Source: Butyricimonas virosa (GTDB lineage Bacteria > Bacteroidota > Bacteroidia > Bacteroidales > Marinifilaceae). Taken from it: DNA of 64,000 nt. The position numbers were made by a program, and so were the translations under genes. Below the pieces are notes generated by a model. The model saw only the letters and a program-made list of their open reading frames with translations. It had not been told where the DNA came from and ran no database searches. The stretch is from positions 2,790,001 through 2,854,000 of the forward strand of contig NZ_CP102269.1 of NCBI RefSeq assembly GCF_025148635.1. The letters run 5' to 3'. Within the stretch, counting starts at the first letter, position 1. Every line of letters starts with the position of its first letter. Shown one piece after another: positions 26,101-32,649 of this stretch.

Positions 26101-26564
26101 AACCGAAATTGAATGGGACTTTCAGTACTTCGTTTTTTTATGGTGGATTTAACATGACAATCGGGTTTGGAGTGAAATGGGGAGGAAAAGCTGTAAATCA
26201 GACAGAAATGACGAAAGGAGAGAATGCTAGTTTAACCTATAATTTGGATCGTCGGATGACAAAGTATAGTTGGAAACAGGTTGGAGATCAAGCACGTTAT
26301 AAGAATAAGTATGGTGATTATGGTAAGCTGAGCACCTTTATATGTGATGCTTTTATACATAAGGATAATGTTTTTAGTTGTAATAACATTAATCTTTCTT
26401 ATACCTTTTCTCAAGATTGGTTTAAAAGAGCTACAAGATTACAAAGTTTATCCATTTCAGCTTCTTTGTCGGATATTTTTTATTTCTCTACGATTGAACG
26501 GGAAAGAGGAACTAGTTATCCGTTTTCTATTAATCCTAATTTCTCAATTTCATGTACATTTTAA
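23190..26564 (+). CDS. SusC/RagA-family TonB-dependent receptor with STN signalling domain (locus 2)
   Basis: A 1124-residue paralogue of the SusC at 10648. A long leader (MKKKCNSGG...) has its hydrophobic part at about residues 22-42. It is followed by an STN domain (about 45-115, NARFTLALENVALTDVFSTI), a carboxypeptidase-regulatory-like domain (about 130-212, LKGWVRDKKKEPLPGVTV) and a plug (about 220-350, NQPLFIMDGFEVDLERVMD, TILKDASATSLYGARGANGV). The barrel makes up the rest. Base composition changes inside the gene: the first kilobase resembles the neighbouring regulators, while the part after about 24150 is visibly richer in A+T, like the following susD. This suggests a replaced barrel and lid. 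Confidence 0.95.
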   Translation: MKKKCNSGGLMKIRLRKTLLVMKFLCFFFLLSVSVSAASYSQNARFTLALENVALTDVFSTIRKSSEFTFIYNMDDVRNIRVKSINVHEATIQEILDEILRNTGFVYQIEDYVIVIQPQETKEEKKSLRLKGWVRDKKKEPLPGVTVRMVGVSLGTATNAQGWFAIDLPVTKGEVEFSFVGYKKQKIAFTEKTDTLRIVLEEDLQQVEEVVVTGIFNKPKESFTGAVTSVTKEDLKVNFSRNLIQTLANIDASLLIVQNNEMGSDPNTLPEIQLRGASTMLDISDLENQKKRPEYNQPLFIMDGFEVDLERVMDLNQNDIENITILKDASATSLYGARGANGVIVITTTLANAGALTVSYEGRLNLQIPDFSTYDNLMTASEKFEAEKLYGVWDNLNSYLPSGQKIEDAYKELETAIANGVNYDWLKVPTRTGVGQNHILRFMGSQENWNYMLSLAYDDTQGAMKKSDRKNFNGTMQLGYHKNKWNVRQSLSVGINKSQDSPYGQFYYYVQMNRYWEPYDENGKPVDYFYHPLSTYGPIDNPLYDYAVGKWNKTKYTNLRSNTVIDFTISKSLKASATLGLNRKSKTADTFTPPEHKFFQNVTEIEKKGSFARRESEENMWQVRLALNYNNIFSEKHMVTLGVSAELSETISDDVYWSATGYISSNVSHPGMSMSYPSVGGTSGSESTVRRASLIASANYYYDQRYFMDVSVNYNGASSFGENNRFQYFYSLGAGWVVSNETFVKEHLPFINEMRFRYSFGVTGNMFVSPEKSLEVFNRNSSYTYLGGIAWTLSQFANSDLEQQNTYQHNAGLDLGLFNSRVRISLNYYNFLTNNTLTDMNLPISHGFDRIAGNVGKIRNEGLDGNVSVGLLRNTEKKINWTLNASFSKRKNVVVKLSEGFKERISMHNRGMSTNTDLMKYQEGRSLEAIYGLRTVGVDPSSGQRVFLKKDGVTTTLDQSADDLVYLGDRQPKLNGTFSTSFFYGGFNMTIGFGVKWGGKAVNQTEMTKGENASLTYNLDRRMTKYSWKQVGDQARYKNKYGDYGKLSTFICDAFIHKDNVFSCNNINLSYTFSQDWFKRATRLQSLSISASLSDIFYFSTIERERGTSYPFSINPNFSISCTF

Positions 26565-26575
26565 AGGTCAGTATT

Positions 26576-28057
26576 ATGATGAAAAAAATTATATATACAA
26601 TGGGGCTGAGTTTGATAATGGCATTAAGTGCTTGTACGGATTGGTTAACGGTCCAACCGGAAACAAGTATGACTGCAGAAACATTATTTCAAACGGATAA
26701 CGGGGTGAAATATGGTTTGAATGGAGCGTACCTACTTGCGAGTCAAACTGTCTATGGACCGTCCGGATATTTTGGAGGACATAGTGTTGTGGAGAGTATG
26801 GCCAATACATACCTTTATGCAATGAATACAGATGGTTATAATTGGGCCAATCATACTTATGAACAGACAGATTCCCAAAAGAATGTGAATGGATATACTT
26901 TTCAGTATCCTTATACAATTATTGCCAATTTGAATTCTTTGTTAAAAGAGATGGAGCCTTATCGGGATAAGATTACTCCGGAGGTGTATCATATGGTACG
27001 TGGAGAGGCTTTTGCATTACGAGCCTGTTGCCATTTTGATTTATTACGGACTTATGGCCCTGTTCCTTCCAAAGTGGATGCAGGTAAAACGTATTTGCCT
27101 TATGTACGGGTAAATGATGCAGGGAATTATGAGTATCATACTTTTGCTCAATTTATGGAATATGTACAGGCTGATTTGGATAGTGCTGAGTTTTTGTTGA
27201 GTAAATACGATCCGGTGTTAACGACTAATATTTCTTATACGGAGTCAACTTCAAACACGTGGTCTTATCGTAAGAGTCGTATCAATTATTATGGTGTATT
27301 AGGTTTACAGGCTCGTGTGGCTTTATGGATTGGAGAGAAAGAAAAAGCATTACGTTATGCCAAGCTGGTAAAAGATGCTAAAGATTCAGCAGAATCATGG
27401 GCTCAATTACAATTTAAATTAACCACTCCAAGTGATGACGTGAATAGTTTTAGTACGACAGATTTATCTCATTATTCAGAACATATTTGTGGGGCGAAAT
27501 GTGAAACATTTGATTTTAGTACTTCTGGTTGGGCTTATGGTCGAATTTCCGCATCAAATGATCCTAGTTTTGGAAAAGTTTTGTATGGAGAAAAATATGC
27601 AGATGATTTGCGGTATCAGCACTTTTGGAGAACAGGTGATGGAACATGGTATGCTCCTGACGGAAGTATATTAGATGAATATAATGTAATTTCTATCACG
27701 ATTAATAAATTTAGTCAGTTCTTAGCCAATTCAACAAATAATTGCAAAGACAATTTTCCTATAATGCGTTTACCTGAGATTTATTTTATTATTATGGAAT
27801 GTGGTACGTTGGATGAGGCAAATATTCTTTATCAAGAGTATTGTGCTGCACGTAATATTGAATATGTGGCATTGACAGAAGGAAATCGTCAGGAACGTAT
27901 CATGTTAGAAAGTATTCGGGAATATGTGGGAGAAGGTCAAAACTTTTTTACTTATAAACGAAATAACGTGAGACGTATGATTGGGGCACAAACAGATTGT
28001 TCTGAGAGCCAATATATTGTTCCGATTCCTGAAGCAGAGTTTTTAGATGTAAAATAA
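26576..28057 (+). CDS. SusD/RagB-family outer-membrane lipoprotein (locus 2)
   Basis: A 493-residue lipoprotein partner of SusC 2. The leader beginning MMKKIIYTMGLSL ends in ALSAC, with Cys20 as the lipid site, followed by TDWLTVQPETSMTAETLF. Family features include RGEAFALRACCHFDLLRTYGPVP and the C-terminal ESIREYVGEGQNFFTYKRNN. A longer frame begins at 26552 inside susC, but only the ATGs at 26576 or 26579 give a sensible signal peptide. The gene is A+T-rich compared with the SusD of locus 1. Confidence 0.93.
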   Translation: MMKKIIYTMGLSLIMALSACTDWLTVQPETSMTAETLFQTDNGVKYGLNGAYLLASQTVYGPSGYFGGHSVVESMANTYLYAMNTDGYNWANHTYEQTDSQKNVNGYTFQYPYTIIANLNSLLKEMEPYRDKITPEVYHMVRGEAFALRACCHFDLLRTYGPVPSKVDAGKTYLPYVRVNDAGNYEYHTFAQFMEYVQADLDSAEFLLSKYDPVLTTNISYTESTSNTWSYRKSRINYYGVLGLQARVALWIGEKEKALRYAKLVKDAKDSAESWAQLQFKLTTPSDDVNSFSTTDLSHYSEHICGAKCETFDFSTSGWAYGRISASNDPSFGKVLYGEKYADDLRYQHFWRTGDGTWYAPDGSILDEYNVISITINKFSQFLANSTNNCKDNFPIMRLPEIYFIIMECGTLDEANILYQEYCAARNIEYVALTEGNRQERIMLESIREYVGEGQNFFTYKRNNVRRMIGAQTDCSESQYIVPIPEAEFLDVK

Positions 28058-28064
28058 TTGAGTT

Positions 28065-28634
28065 ATGAAAAATATATTAATAATGATATGTTGTGCATGT
28101 TTGTTATTAGAAGCATGTGACAAAGCGGAAGTTCCTTCCATTTATAGCGGACCGGATGGAATAAATTTTTATTACGATCAAGCGGGACCTTATGATGCTG
28201 ATCCTTATCCTAATTCAGATAAAACAGGATCATTATCTTCTTCCCAAAAGACAGATACACTTTGGTATAAGATTTTAGTCATGGGAAATGTTAGTGAGAA
28301 AGAACGTACCTTCTCTTTAAAACAGAGTACTCTTTCCGCTTTGGACAGTGCATCTTATTATACCGGTTTGACACCTCAGGTAAAAGTGGCTGTACCTGGT
28401 GTGAATTATGTAGCTTTTGATGATCCTAGGATGGAAAAGTATTATGTTATTCCACCTCATACATCGGAGATATTGGTACCGGTGATATTATTGCATGATC
28501 CGAATATCGATTACGGGTCTTCTTTCTCTAAAGGTTTTTGTTTACATTTTGAGATCGTGCCGAATGATGAAATTAAGATATTAGATTCAAGATTTTATCG
28601 TGGTAAAGCTAAGTTTACCCAGTGGAGTTGGTAA
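28065..28634 (+). CDS. Short DUF4843-like lipoprotein (locus 2)
   Basis: A 189-residue lipoprotein occupying the place of the DUF4843 gene in locus 1. The leader ends in LLLEAC (Cys18). The body has the expected early GINFYYD segment, then KTDTLWYKILVMGNVSEKERTF and an AVPGVNYVAFDD segment, but it stops at GKAKFTQWSW. It lacks the final tryptophan-rich 50 residues of the locus 1 protein. The stop codon is followed within 10 bases by a terminator, so the short length appears natural. Function unknown; a role in ligand capture is inferred from position. No PKD-like gene follows. Confidence 0.75.
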   Translation: MKNILIMICCACLLLEACDKAEVPSIYSGPDGINFYYDQAGPYDADPYPNSDKTGSLSSSQKTDTLWYKILVMGNVSEKERTFSLKQSTLSALDSASYYTGLTPQVKVAVPGVNYVAFDDPRMEKYYVIPPHTSEILVPVILLHDPNIDYGSSFSKGFCLHFEIVPNDEIKILDSRFYRGKAKFTQWSW

Positions 28635-28641
28635 TATGAGT

Positions 28642-28677
28642 TTTGGAAGCGTAAGACTACGCTTCCAAACATTATTG
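28642..28677 (+). terminator. Intrinsic terminator closing SUS-like locus 2
   Basis: A 12-bp perfect stem (TTTGGAAGCGTA at 28642-28653 with TACGCTTCCAAA at 28658-28669) with loop AGAC is followed by CATTATTG. It lies just after the lipoprotein stop. Confidence 0.8.
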
Positions 28678-28933
28678 TTTATTTTCTATCTATGATATTC
28701 TTATTCACATAAACTGAATTAATACGAGATGCTTTAATAAGGTGTGGAGCGAACAAGTAAGAAATACCATGTTAAAGGTCTGTTTGAAGAATTTTGTGAA
28801 TGTGGTAATTCCGAATTTATAAAGAGGTTTGTAAAATCTATAAGGTTTATAAAGTTCATAAAGTTGGGCTGGTAAGGTCGATTTATGGACTTTAAGGAGA
28901 TGTATTGTATATTATTTAATTAAAAATGAAGAA
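28678..28933. repeat. Non-coding stretch with ATAAAGTTTATAAGG-type repeats
   Basis: No gene is visible between the terminator and the thioredoxin gene. Positions 28816-28865 hold degenerate tandem copies of a unit like CTATAAGGTTTATAAAGTT, the same family as at 234-388. The promoter for the following operon should lie here, but no clear TTTG/TAnnTTTG pair was found. Confidence 0.5.
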
Positions 28934-30022
28934 ATGAAAAAGTTTGTATTGTTATTTTTCTGTATGTTTTTAATGGTACGCTTGTTTGCACAGACGAATT
29001 TTCGAGAGTTGAATCTGGCGAAAGCTTTGGAGAGTGCAAATAGCGAGGGAAAGATGGTGTTGGTGGATTGTTACACTTCGTGGTGCGGACCATGTAAGAT
29101 AATGGCTTCAAAAATATTACCGCTGAAAGAAGTGGGAGATTTCCTGAACGAGCGATTCGTGTGTGTGAAGTATGACATGGAGAAAGAGGAAGGGCCTGAA
29201 ATAGCGAAAAAGTATGGCGTGGAGGCTTATCCGACATTTTTGTTATTGAGGGCCGATGGGACCTTGATACAACCGCTTGTTGGAATGACTTCAACGGGAG
29301 AAGAGTTTGTTTACAAGGTGAAACTTGCGTTAGGAGATATCTCGACGGTGAAGATGGATTCGTTGTACGCTAGCGGGAATCGGATGACCCGTTTTGTGCT
29401 GTCGTATTTGAAGGCTTTGCAGGCGACAAAGCAATTCGATAAAGCTCGGACTGTTTCGAACGAGCTGGTGAAGTCTTTGAATGATAGTCAGAAGGCGTAT
29501 GTTACTTATTGGTTTATTTATGAGGATATTAATATTTCGCCAATCGGTTCGGAAAACATGGCGTATTTGTTAGAACATGTGGATAATTTCCGAAAAGGCG
29601 TGGGCGTGGAGCCCGTGAATGCGAAATTGGCAGCATTATTTGAAACACGGTTGGAGGATATTCTTCGTGGGCGAAACAAAAATGCCTCGTTGACAGAAGT
29701 GGAGAAGATTGGGCAACAATTGGAAGCGTGTAACTTACCGGGAAGGGAAGATTTGTCGGATTACGTGGTTTTGGCGAAAGCTATGATCATGAAGGATGCC
29801 GGGCAGGCATTGCCCGTGTGCAAGAAATTGTTTATTCCGATGTCTGACGAGAAGTTGGCTTATTTGTATTTTCACCCGATACTGACGTTGAAGGGGAAAT
29901 GGAGCGATGCTCATAAGAAGGAGTTGGACAAGATGTCAAAAGAATTGTCCAAGCGGGTAAAGAATGTGGTGTTGAAGGATGGTCTGCTGAACTTCGCTAA
30001 TGCGATGATTCCGAATCTATAA
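28934..30022 (+). CDS. Exported thioredoxin-family protein with C-terminal helical domain, CGPC site
   Basis: A 362-residue periplasmic protein with the same architecture as that at 18944. It has a signal peptide of about 20 residues (ending RLFAQ), a thioredoxin domain at about 22-128 with CYTSWCGPCKIM (Cys51 and Cys54) and cis-Pro in VEAYPTFLLL, and a C-terminal helical region without a recognised family. The active-site position is identical in the two proteins. It starts a closely spaced group of exported proteins that continues to 35208. An oxidoreductase role is inferred; direction (reducing or oxidising) cannot be told from sequence. Confidence 0.87.
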   Translation: MKKFVLLFFCMFLMVRLFAQTNFRELNLAKALESANSEGKMVLVDCYTSWCGPCKIMASKILPLKEVGDFLNERFVCVKYDMEKEEGPEIAKKYGVEAYPTFLLLRADGTLIQPLVGMTSTGEEFVYKVKLALGDISTVKMDSLYASGNRMTRFVLSYLKALQATKQFDKARTVSNELVKSLNDSQKAYVTYWFIYEDINISPIGSENMAYLLEHVDNFRKGVGVEPVNAKLAALFETRLEDILRGRNKNASLTEVEKIGQQLEACNLPGREDLSDYVVLAKAMIMKDAGQALPVCKKLFIPMSDEKLAYLYFHPILTLKGKWSDAHKKELDKMSKELSKRVKNVVLKDGLLNFANAMIPNL

Positions 30023-30082
30023 AATTCAAAAGGTCTATATGGTTCACGAGGTTAGGGAAATAAACTGTATTAAATTGTTTGT

Positions 30083-30784
30083 ATGAGGAAAATAATTTTG
30101 GTGGAGTATTTATTGTTAGTAATTTGTATGCTACTTCCCATGCTGAATTTTGGGCAGGAAGTGAAGCAAAACCCGGAAGTGGAAAAGGTACTTCGATTAT
30201 TGAATATACACCGGGATGAACAATTAACAAGGGCGGAATTAAAAGAACGGTTGAGATTGGGACGGATTTTACAGCATGTATTTCAAGGTGATACGATGGT
30301 ATTTAATCCGGAACAGGCAGAGTCGATAAAATTATTACCCGCGGAATATGTGGAATACACGAAATCGTATTTCAGGTTGATGAATGATTTGTTGAAAAGT
30401 CTAGACACTCATCAAAGATGGATGATGGGTAGATTTTGGCAGGATTATGACATAACAACACCAGTTATGATCGGATTTTTGCGGCATGATACGAGGCTTT
30501 ATCGTTTATCCGTTACCAAAGAAGAGGTGTTGGAAATTGGAGTAACGGAAAGAGAATATGAGAAAATTATGGAAATGATGAGAAATGTGAATAATGTTAA
30601 TGCTCGAGTGGATACCGTTTATATGCCGACAAGCATGTATCGGGATGATGTTTCAAGTATATTTTTCCCGAGTGACGTGATTATAGGTTTGGATAGAGGT
30701 AAAGGGATGATATATAGACGTTTTAAAAATGATTTTTTTGCGATGATAGAGTTATTTAAGAAACAATTTAAAATTAAAGAGTAA
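30083..30784 (+). CDS. Exported protein of unknown function
   Basis: A 233-residue protein not recognised as any family. A hydrophobic leader (about residues 1-24, LVEYLLLVICMLLPMLNFGQ) suggests export to the periplasm. The rest is strongly helical and charged (EVEKVLRLLNIHRDEQLTRAELKERLRLGRILQ), with no cysteine in the mature part and no catalytic motif that stands out. Its stop overlaps the next start by one base (TAATG), so it is coupled to a 62-residue gene and then to a TlpA-like gene. A helper of the surrounding thioredoxin proteins is possible but unsupported beyond position. Confidence 0.65.
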   Translation: MRKIILVEYLLLVICMLLPMLNFGQEVKQNPEVEKVLRLLNIHRDEQLTRAELKERLRLGRILQHVFQGDTMVFNPEQAESIKLLPAEYVEYTKSYFRLMNDLLKSLDTHQRWMMGRFWQDYDITTPVMIGFLRHDTRLYRLSVTKEEVLEIGVTEREYEKIMEMMRNVNNVNARVDTVYMPTSMYRDDVSSIFFPSDVIIGLDRGKGMIYRRFKNDFFAMIELFKKQFKIKE

Positions 30785-30972
30785 TGAAAAATTTATTTTT
30801 ATTGATGGTGGCGTTTCTTCTCTTTTGCTCTACTTCTCCTCCAGATTTTCATGTAAGAGCAAATGATAATGGTGGATGGATGTATGATGTAGTTTTGAGA
30901 GTTGGAGCGAGTGGTATAATCTTGATTGGACAGTGCTTTTGTATTGATCGAAAGGAGAAAATTATGAAATAA
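30784..30972 (+). CDS. Small exported or membrane protein of unknown function (62 aa)
   Basis: A 62-residue reading frame joined to its neighbours by TAATG overlaps at both ends (30782-30786 and 30970-30974), the best evidence that it is translated. The first 16 residues are hydrophobic (MKNLFLLMVAFLLFCS), then a polar stretch (ANDNGGWMYDV) and a second hydrophobic part (VGASGIILIGQCFCI) containing two cysteines spaced CFC. No known family was recognised. It might be a small membrane component or a translational spacer. Confidence 0.5.
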   Translation: MKNLFLLMVAFLLFCSTSPPDFHVRANDNGGWMYDVVLRVGASGIILIGQCFCIDRKEKIMK

Positions 30973-31478
30973 TGAGAAAGTTATTGGCAATAATGTGTGT
31001 GTTACTCCCTTTTTTAGTATGGGGAGAAGAGGTGTCGAAGGTAAAAGTTTTGAAGAAAGGAGATCGTTGTCCGAGATTTGTTTTTAAAGATGCGGGTGAA
31101 AAGGAGGTGTCGTTGGAACAATTCAAGGGAAAGTACGTGGTGATTGATGTATGGGTTTCGTGGTGTTACCCGTGCAAGCAGGAATTCCCGAATTTGAAGA
31201 AACTAGAAGATAAATATAAAGATAAAAATATCGTATTCGTGGGGATTTCTTGCGATCAGTCGGAAAGAAGATGGCGTAATGAACTTGGATTCCAGCGGGA
31301 AGTGGTGGCTTACCAGTGGTGGATTGGCGGGGACGAATCTTTTATGCGTGCGTTTCAGATCGTGGCGATACCCCGTCTGATATTGTTGGATAAAGAAGGG
31401 CGGGTTTTGAATCTGAGTTTGCCGAAACCTTCGGATCGGAAATTCGAGAAGATATTGAGTAAGTTGAAAGATTTGTAG
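30972..31478 (+). CDS. TlpA-like thioredoxin-fold protein, CYPC site
   Basis: A 168-residue exported thiol-disulfide protein consisting of a signal peptide (residues 1-18) and a single AhpC/TlpA domain. The active site is VSWCYPCKQEFPN with Cys65 and Cys68. The central CYPC is distinct from the CGPC and CGWC sites of its neighbours, and a change between the cysteines usually alters redox potential. Cis-Pro lies in VAIPRLILL. It has a single domain, unlike the DUF4369-containing paralogues. The start overlaps the 62-residue gene and the next gene follows closely. Confidence 0.88.
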   Translation: MRKLLAIMCVLLPFLVWGEEVSKVKVLKKGDRCPRFVFKDAGEKEVSLEQFKGKYVVIDVWVSWCYPCKQEFPNLKKLEDKYKDKNIVFVGISCDQSERRWRNELGFQREVVAYQWWIGGDESFMRAFQIVAIPRLILLDKEGRVLNLSLPKPSDRKFEKILSKLKDL

Positions 31479-31497
31479 AATGATAAAATTTGATGAC

Positions 31498-32634
31498 ATG
31501 AAAATATTAATACTGTTTAGCTTGCTCTTGTGGGGGTGTGGGCAAGTCGTGCGAGAAGGAAGTTTCACGTTGACGGTAGATATGGCGGAGACCGATCCGG
31601 AGAACAAACTTTTCTTATTTTACAGGAGTGAAGATGAAAGTCTTTGCGTGGATTCGGCTGTTTATGCGGAGGGACAGTTCGTATTGAAAGGTGTTGCGTC
31701 TTATCCCCAGTGGGCGTTGATCCGGGTGTTACATGGCAATCAGGGGAAACCCGTGTTATTTGAAGACGCTGTTGATTACATGGATGATGCCTTATTCGTG
31801 TTTCTGGAAGCGGGGGAAATAAAGGTCGCTGCTGAAAAAGTGTTGCGGGGAGCCCGGTTGAGTGGTACGCCTTCAAACGATGATCTTCAGGTTTACATGG
31901 ATAGTGTTCGTTTTTACCGGGATTGGCTGGACGGGTACCGCCAGAGATTTGGAAAAGCTTATCAGAGCCGGGATAGCAGAATGCTGGATAGCTTGAATAG
32001 AGAAAGTGTCGTGATGCGAGAAAAAAAATTGGAAACAGAGAGAAATTATTTTGATAGTCACTTGGGATCTCTTGTCGCATTGGATTGGTTGGCAAGAACT
32101 TATAACGTGGTTCGGGAAAAATCAAAGATTATTTCTTTATATAATAAATTGGAGGAAAGCGTGAGAAATTCTCCGTCGGGACAACGATTTAAACGTTTGC
32201 TGGATTCTGTGGCATCGGTAGAAGTCGGCAATCCGGCTCCCGATTTCACAGCCGAGAATACGAGAGGTGAGGAGATTCGTTTGAGTTCTTACCGGGGAAA
32301 ATATGTTTTGCTTGATTTTTGGGCATCATGGTGTGGGCCTTGTCGGCGAGAGAACGTGAATGTATTGAAGGTGTACGAGCGGTTCAAGGAAAGAGACTTC
32401 GTGGTGATAGGATATTCATTGGATTCTTCCCGGAAATTATGGTTGGGTGCTGTGGAGAACGATGCTTTGCCTTGGGAACAATTGTCCGGTTTGGGGAAAT
32501 CGAGTGCAGATGCCCCTAAATTGTATGGAGTGCAAGCGATTCCTAGTAATTTTTTGATAGATCCGGATGGTAAAATTATCGCGCAGGATTTGAGAGGAGA
32601 AGAGTTGGAGAGAATGTTGGAAAAGGTTTTTTAA
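31498..32634 (+). CDS. TlpA-like thioredoxin-fold lipoprotein with DUF4369-like N-terminus, CGPC site
   Basis: A 378-residue lipoprotein (leader LFSLLLWGC, Cys13) with a DUF4369-like domain at about residues 18-120 (FTLTVDMAETDPENKLFLFY, QFVLKGVASYPQ), a charged helical middle and a thioredoxin domain at about 240-377. The active site is WASWCGPCRRENV with Cys279 and Cys282, and cis-Pro is in QAIPSNFLID. The frame extends to an ATG at 31480, one base after the previous stop, but that would place two aspartates in the signal peptide, so 31498 is preferred. It is a paralogue of the proteins at 17796 and 20046 with a more usual CGPC site. Confidence 0.88.
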   Translation: MKILILFSLLLWGCGQVVREGSFTLTVDMAETDPENKLFLFYRSEDESLCVDSAVYAEGQFVLKGVASYPQWALIRVLHGNQGKPVLFEDAVDYMDDALFVFLEAGEIKVAAEKVLRGARLSGTPSNDDLQVYMDSVRFYRDWLDGYRQRFGKAYQSRDSRMLDSLNRESVVMREKKLETERNYFDSHLGSLVALDWLARTYNVVREKSKIISLYNKLEESVRNSPSGQRFKRLLDSVASVEVGNPAPDFTAENTRGEEIRLSSYRGKYVLLDFWASWCGPCRRENVNVLKVYERFKERDFVVIGYSLDSSRKLWLGAVENDALPWEQLSGLGKSSADAPKLYGVQAIPSNFLIDPDGKIIAQDLRGEELERMLEKVF

Positions 32635-32649
32635 TATAAAAAGAATATA

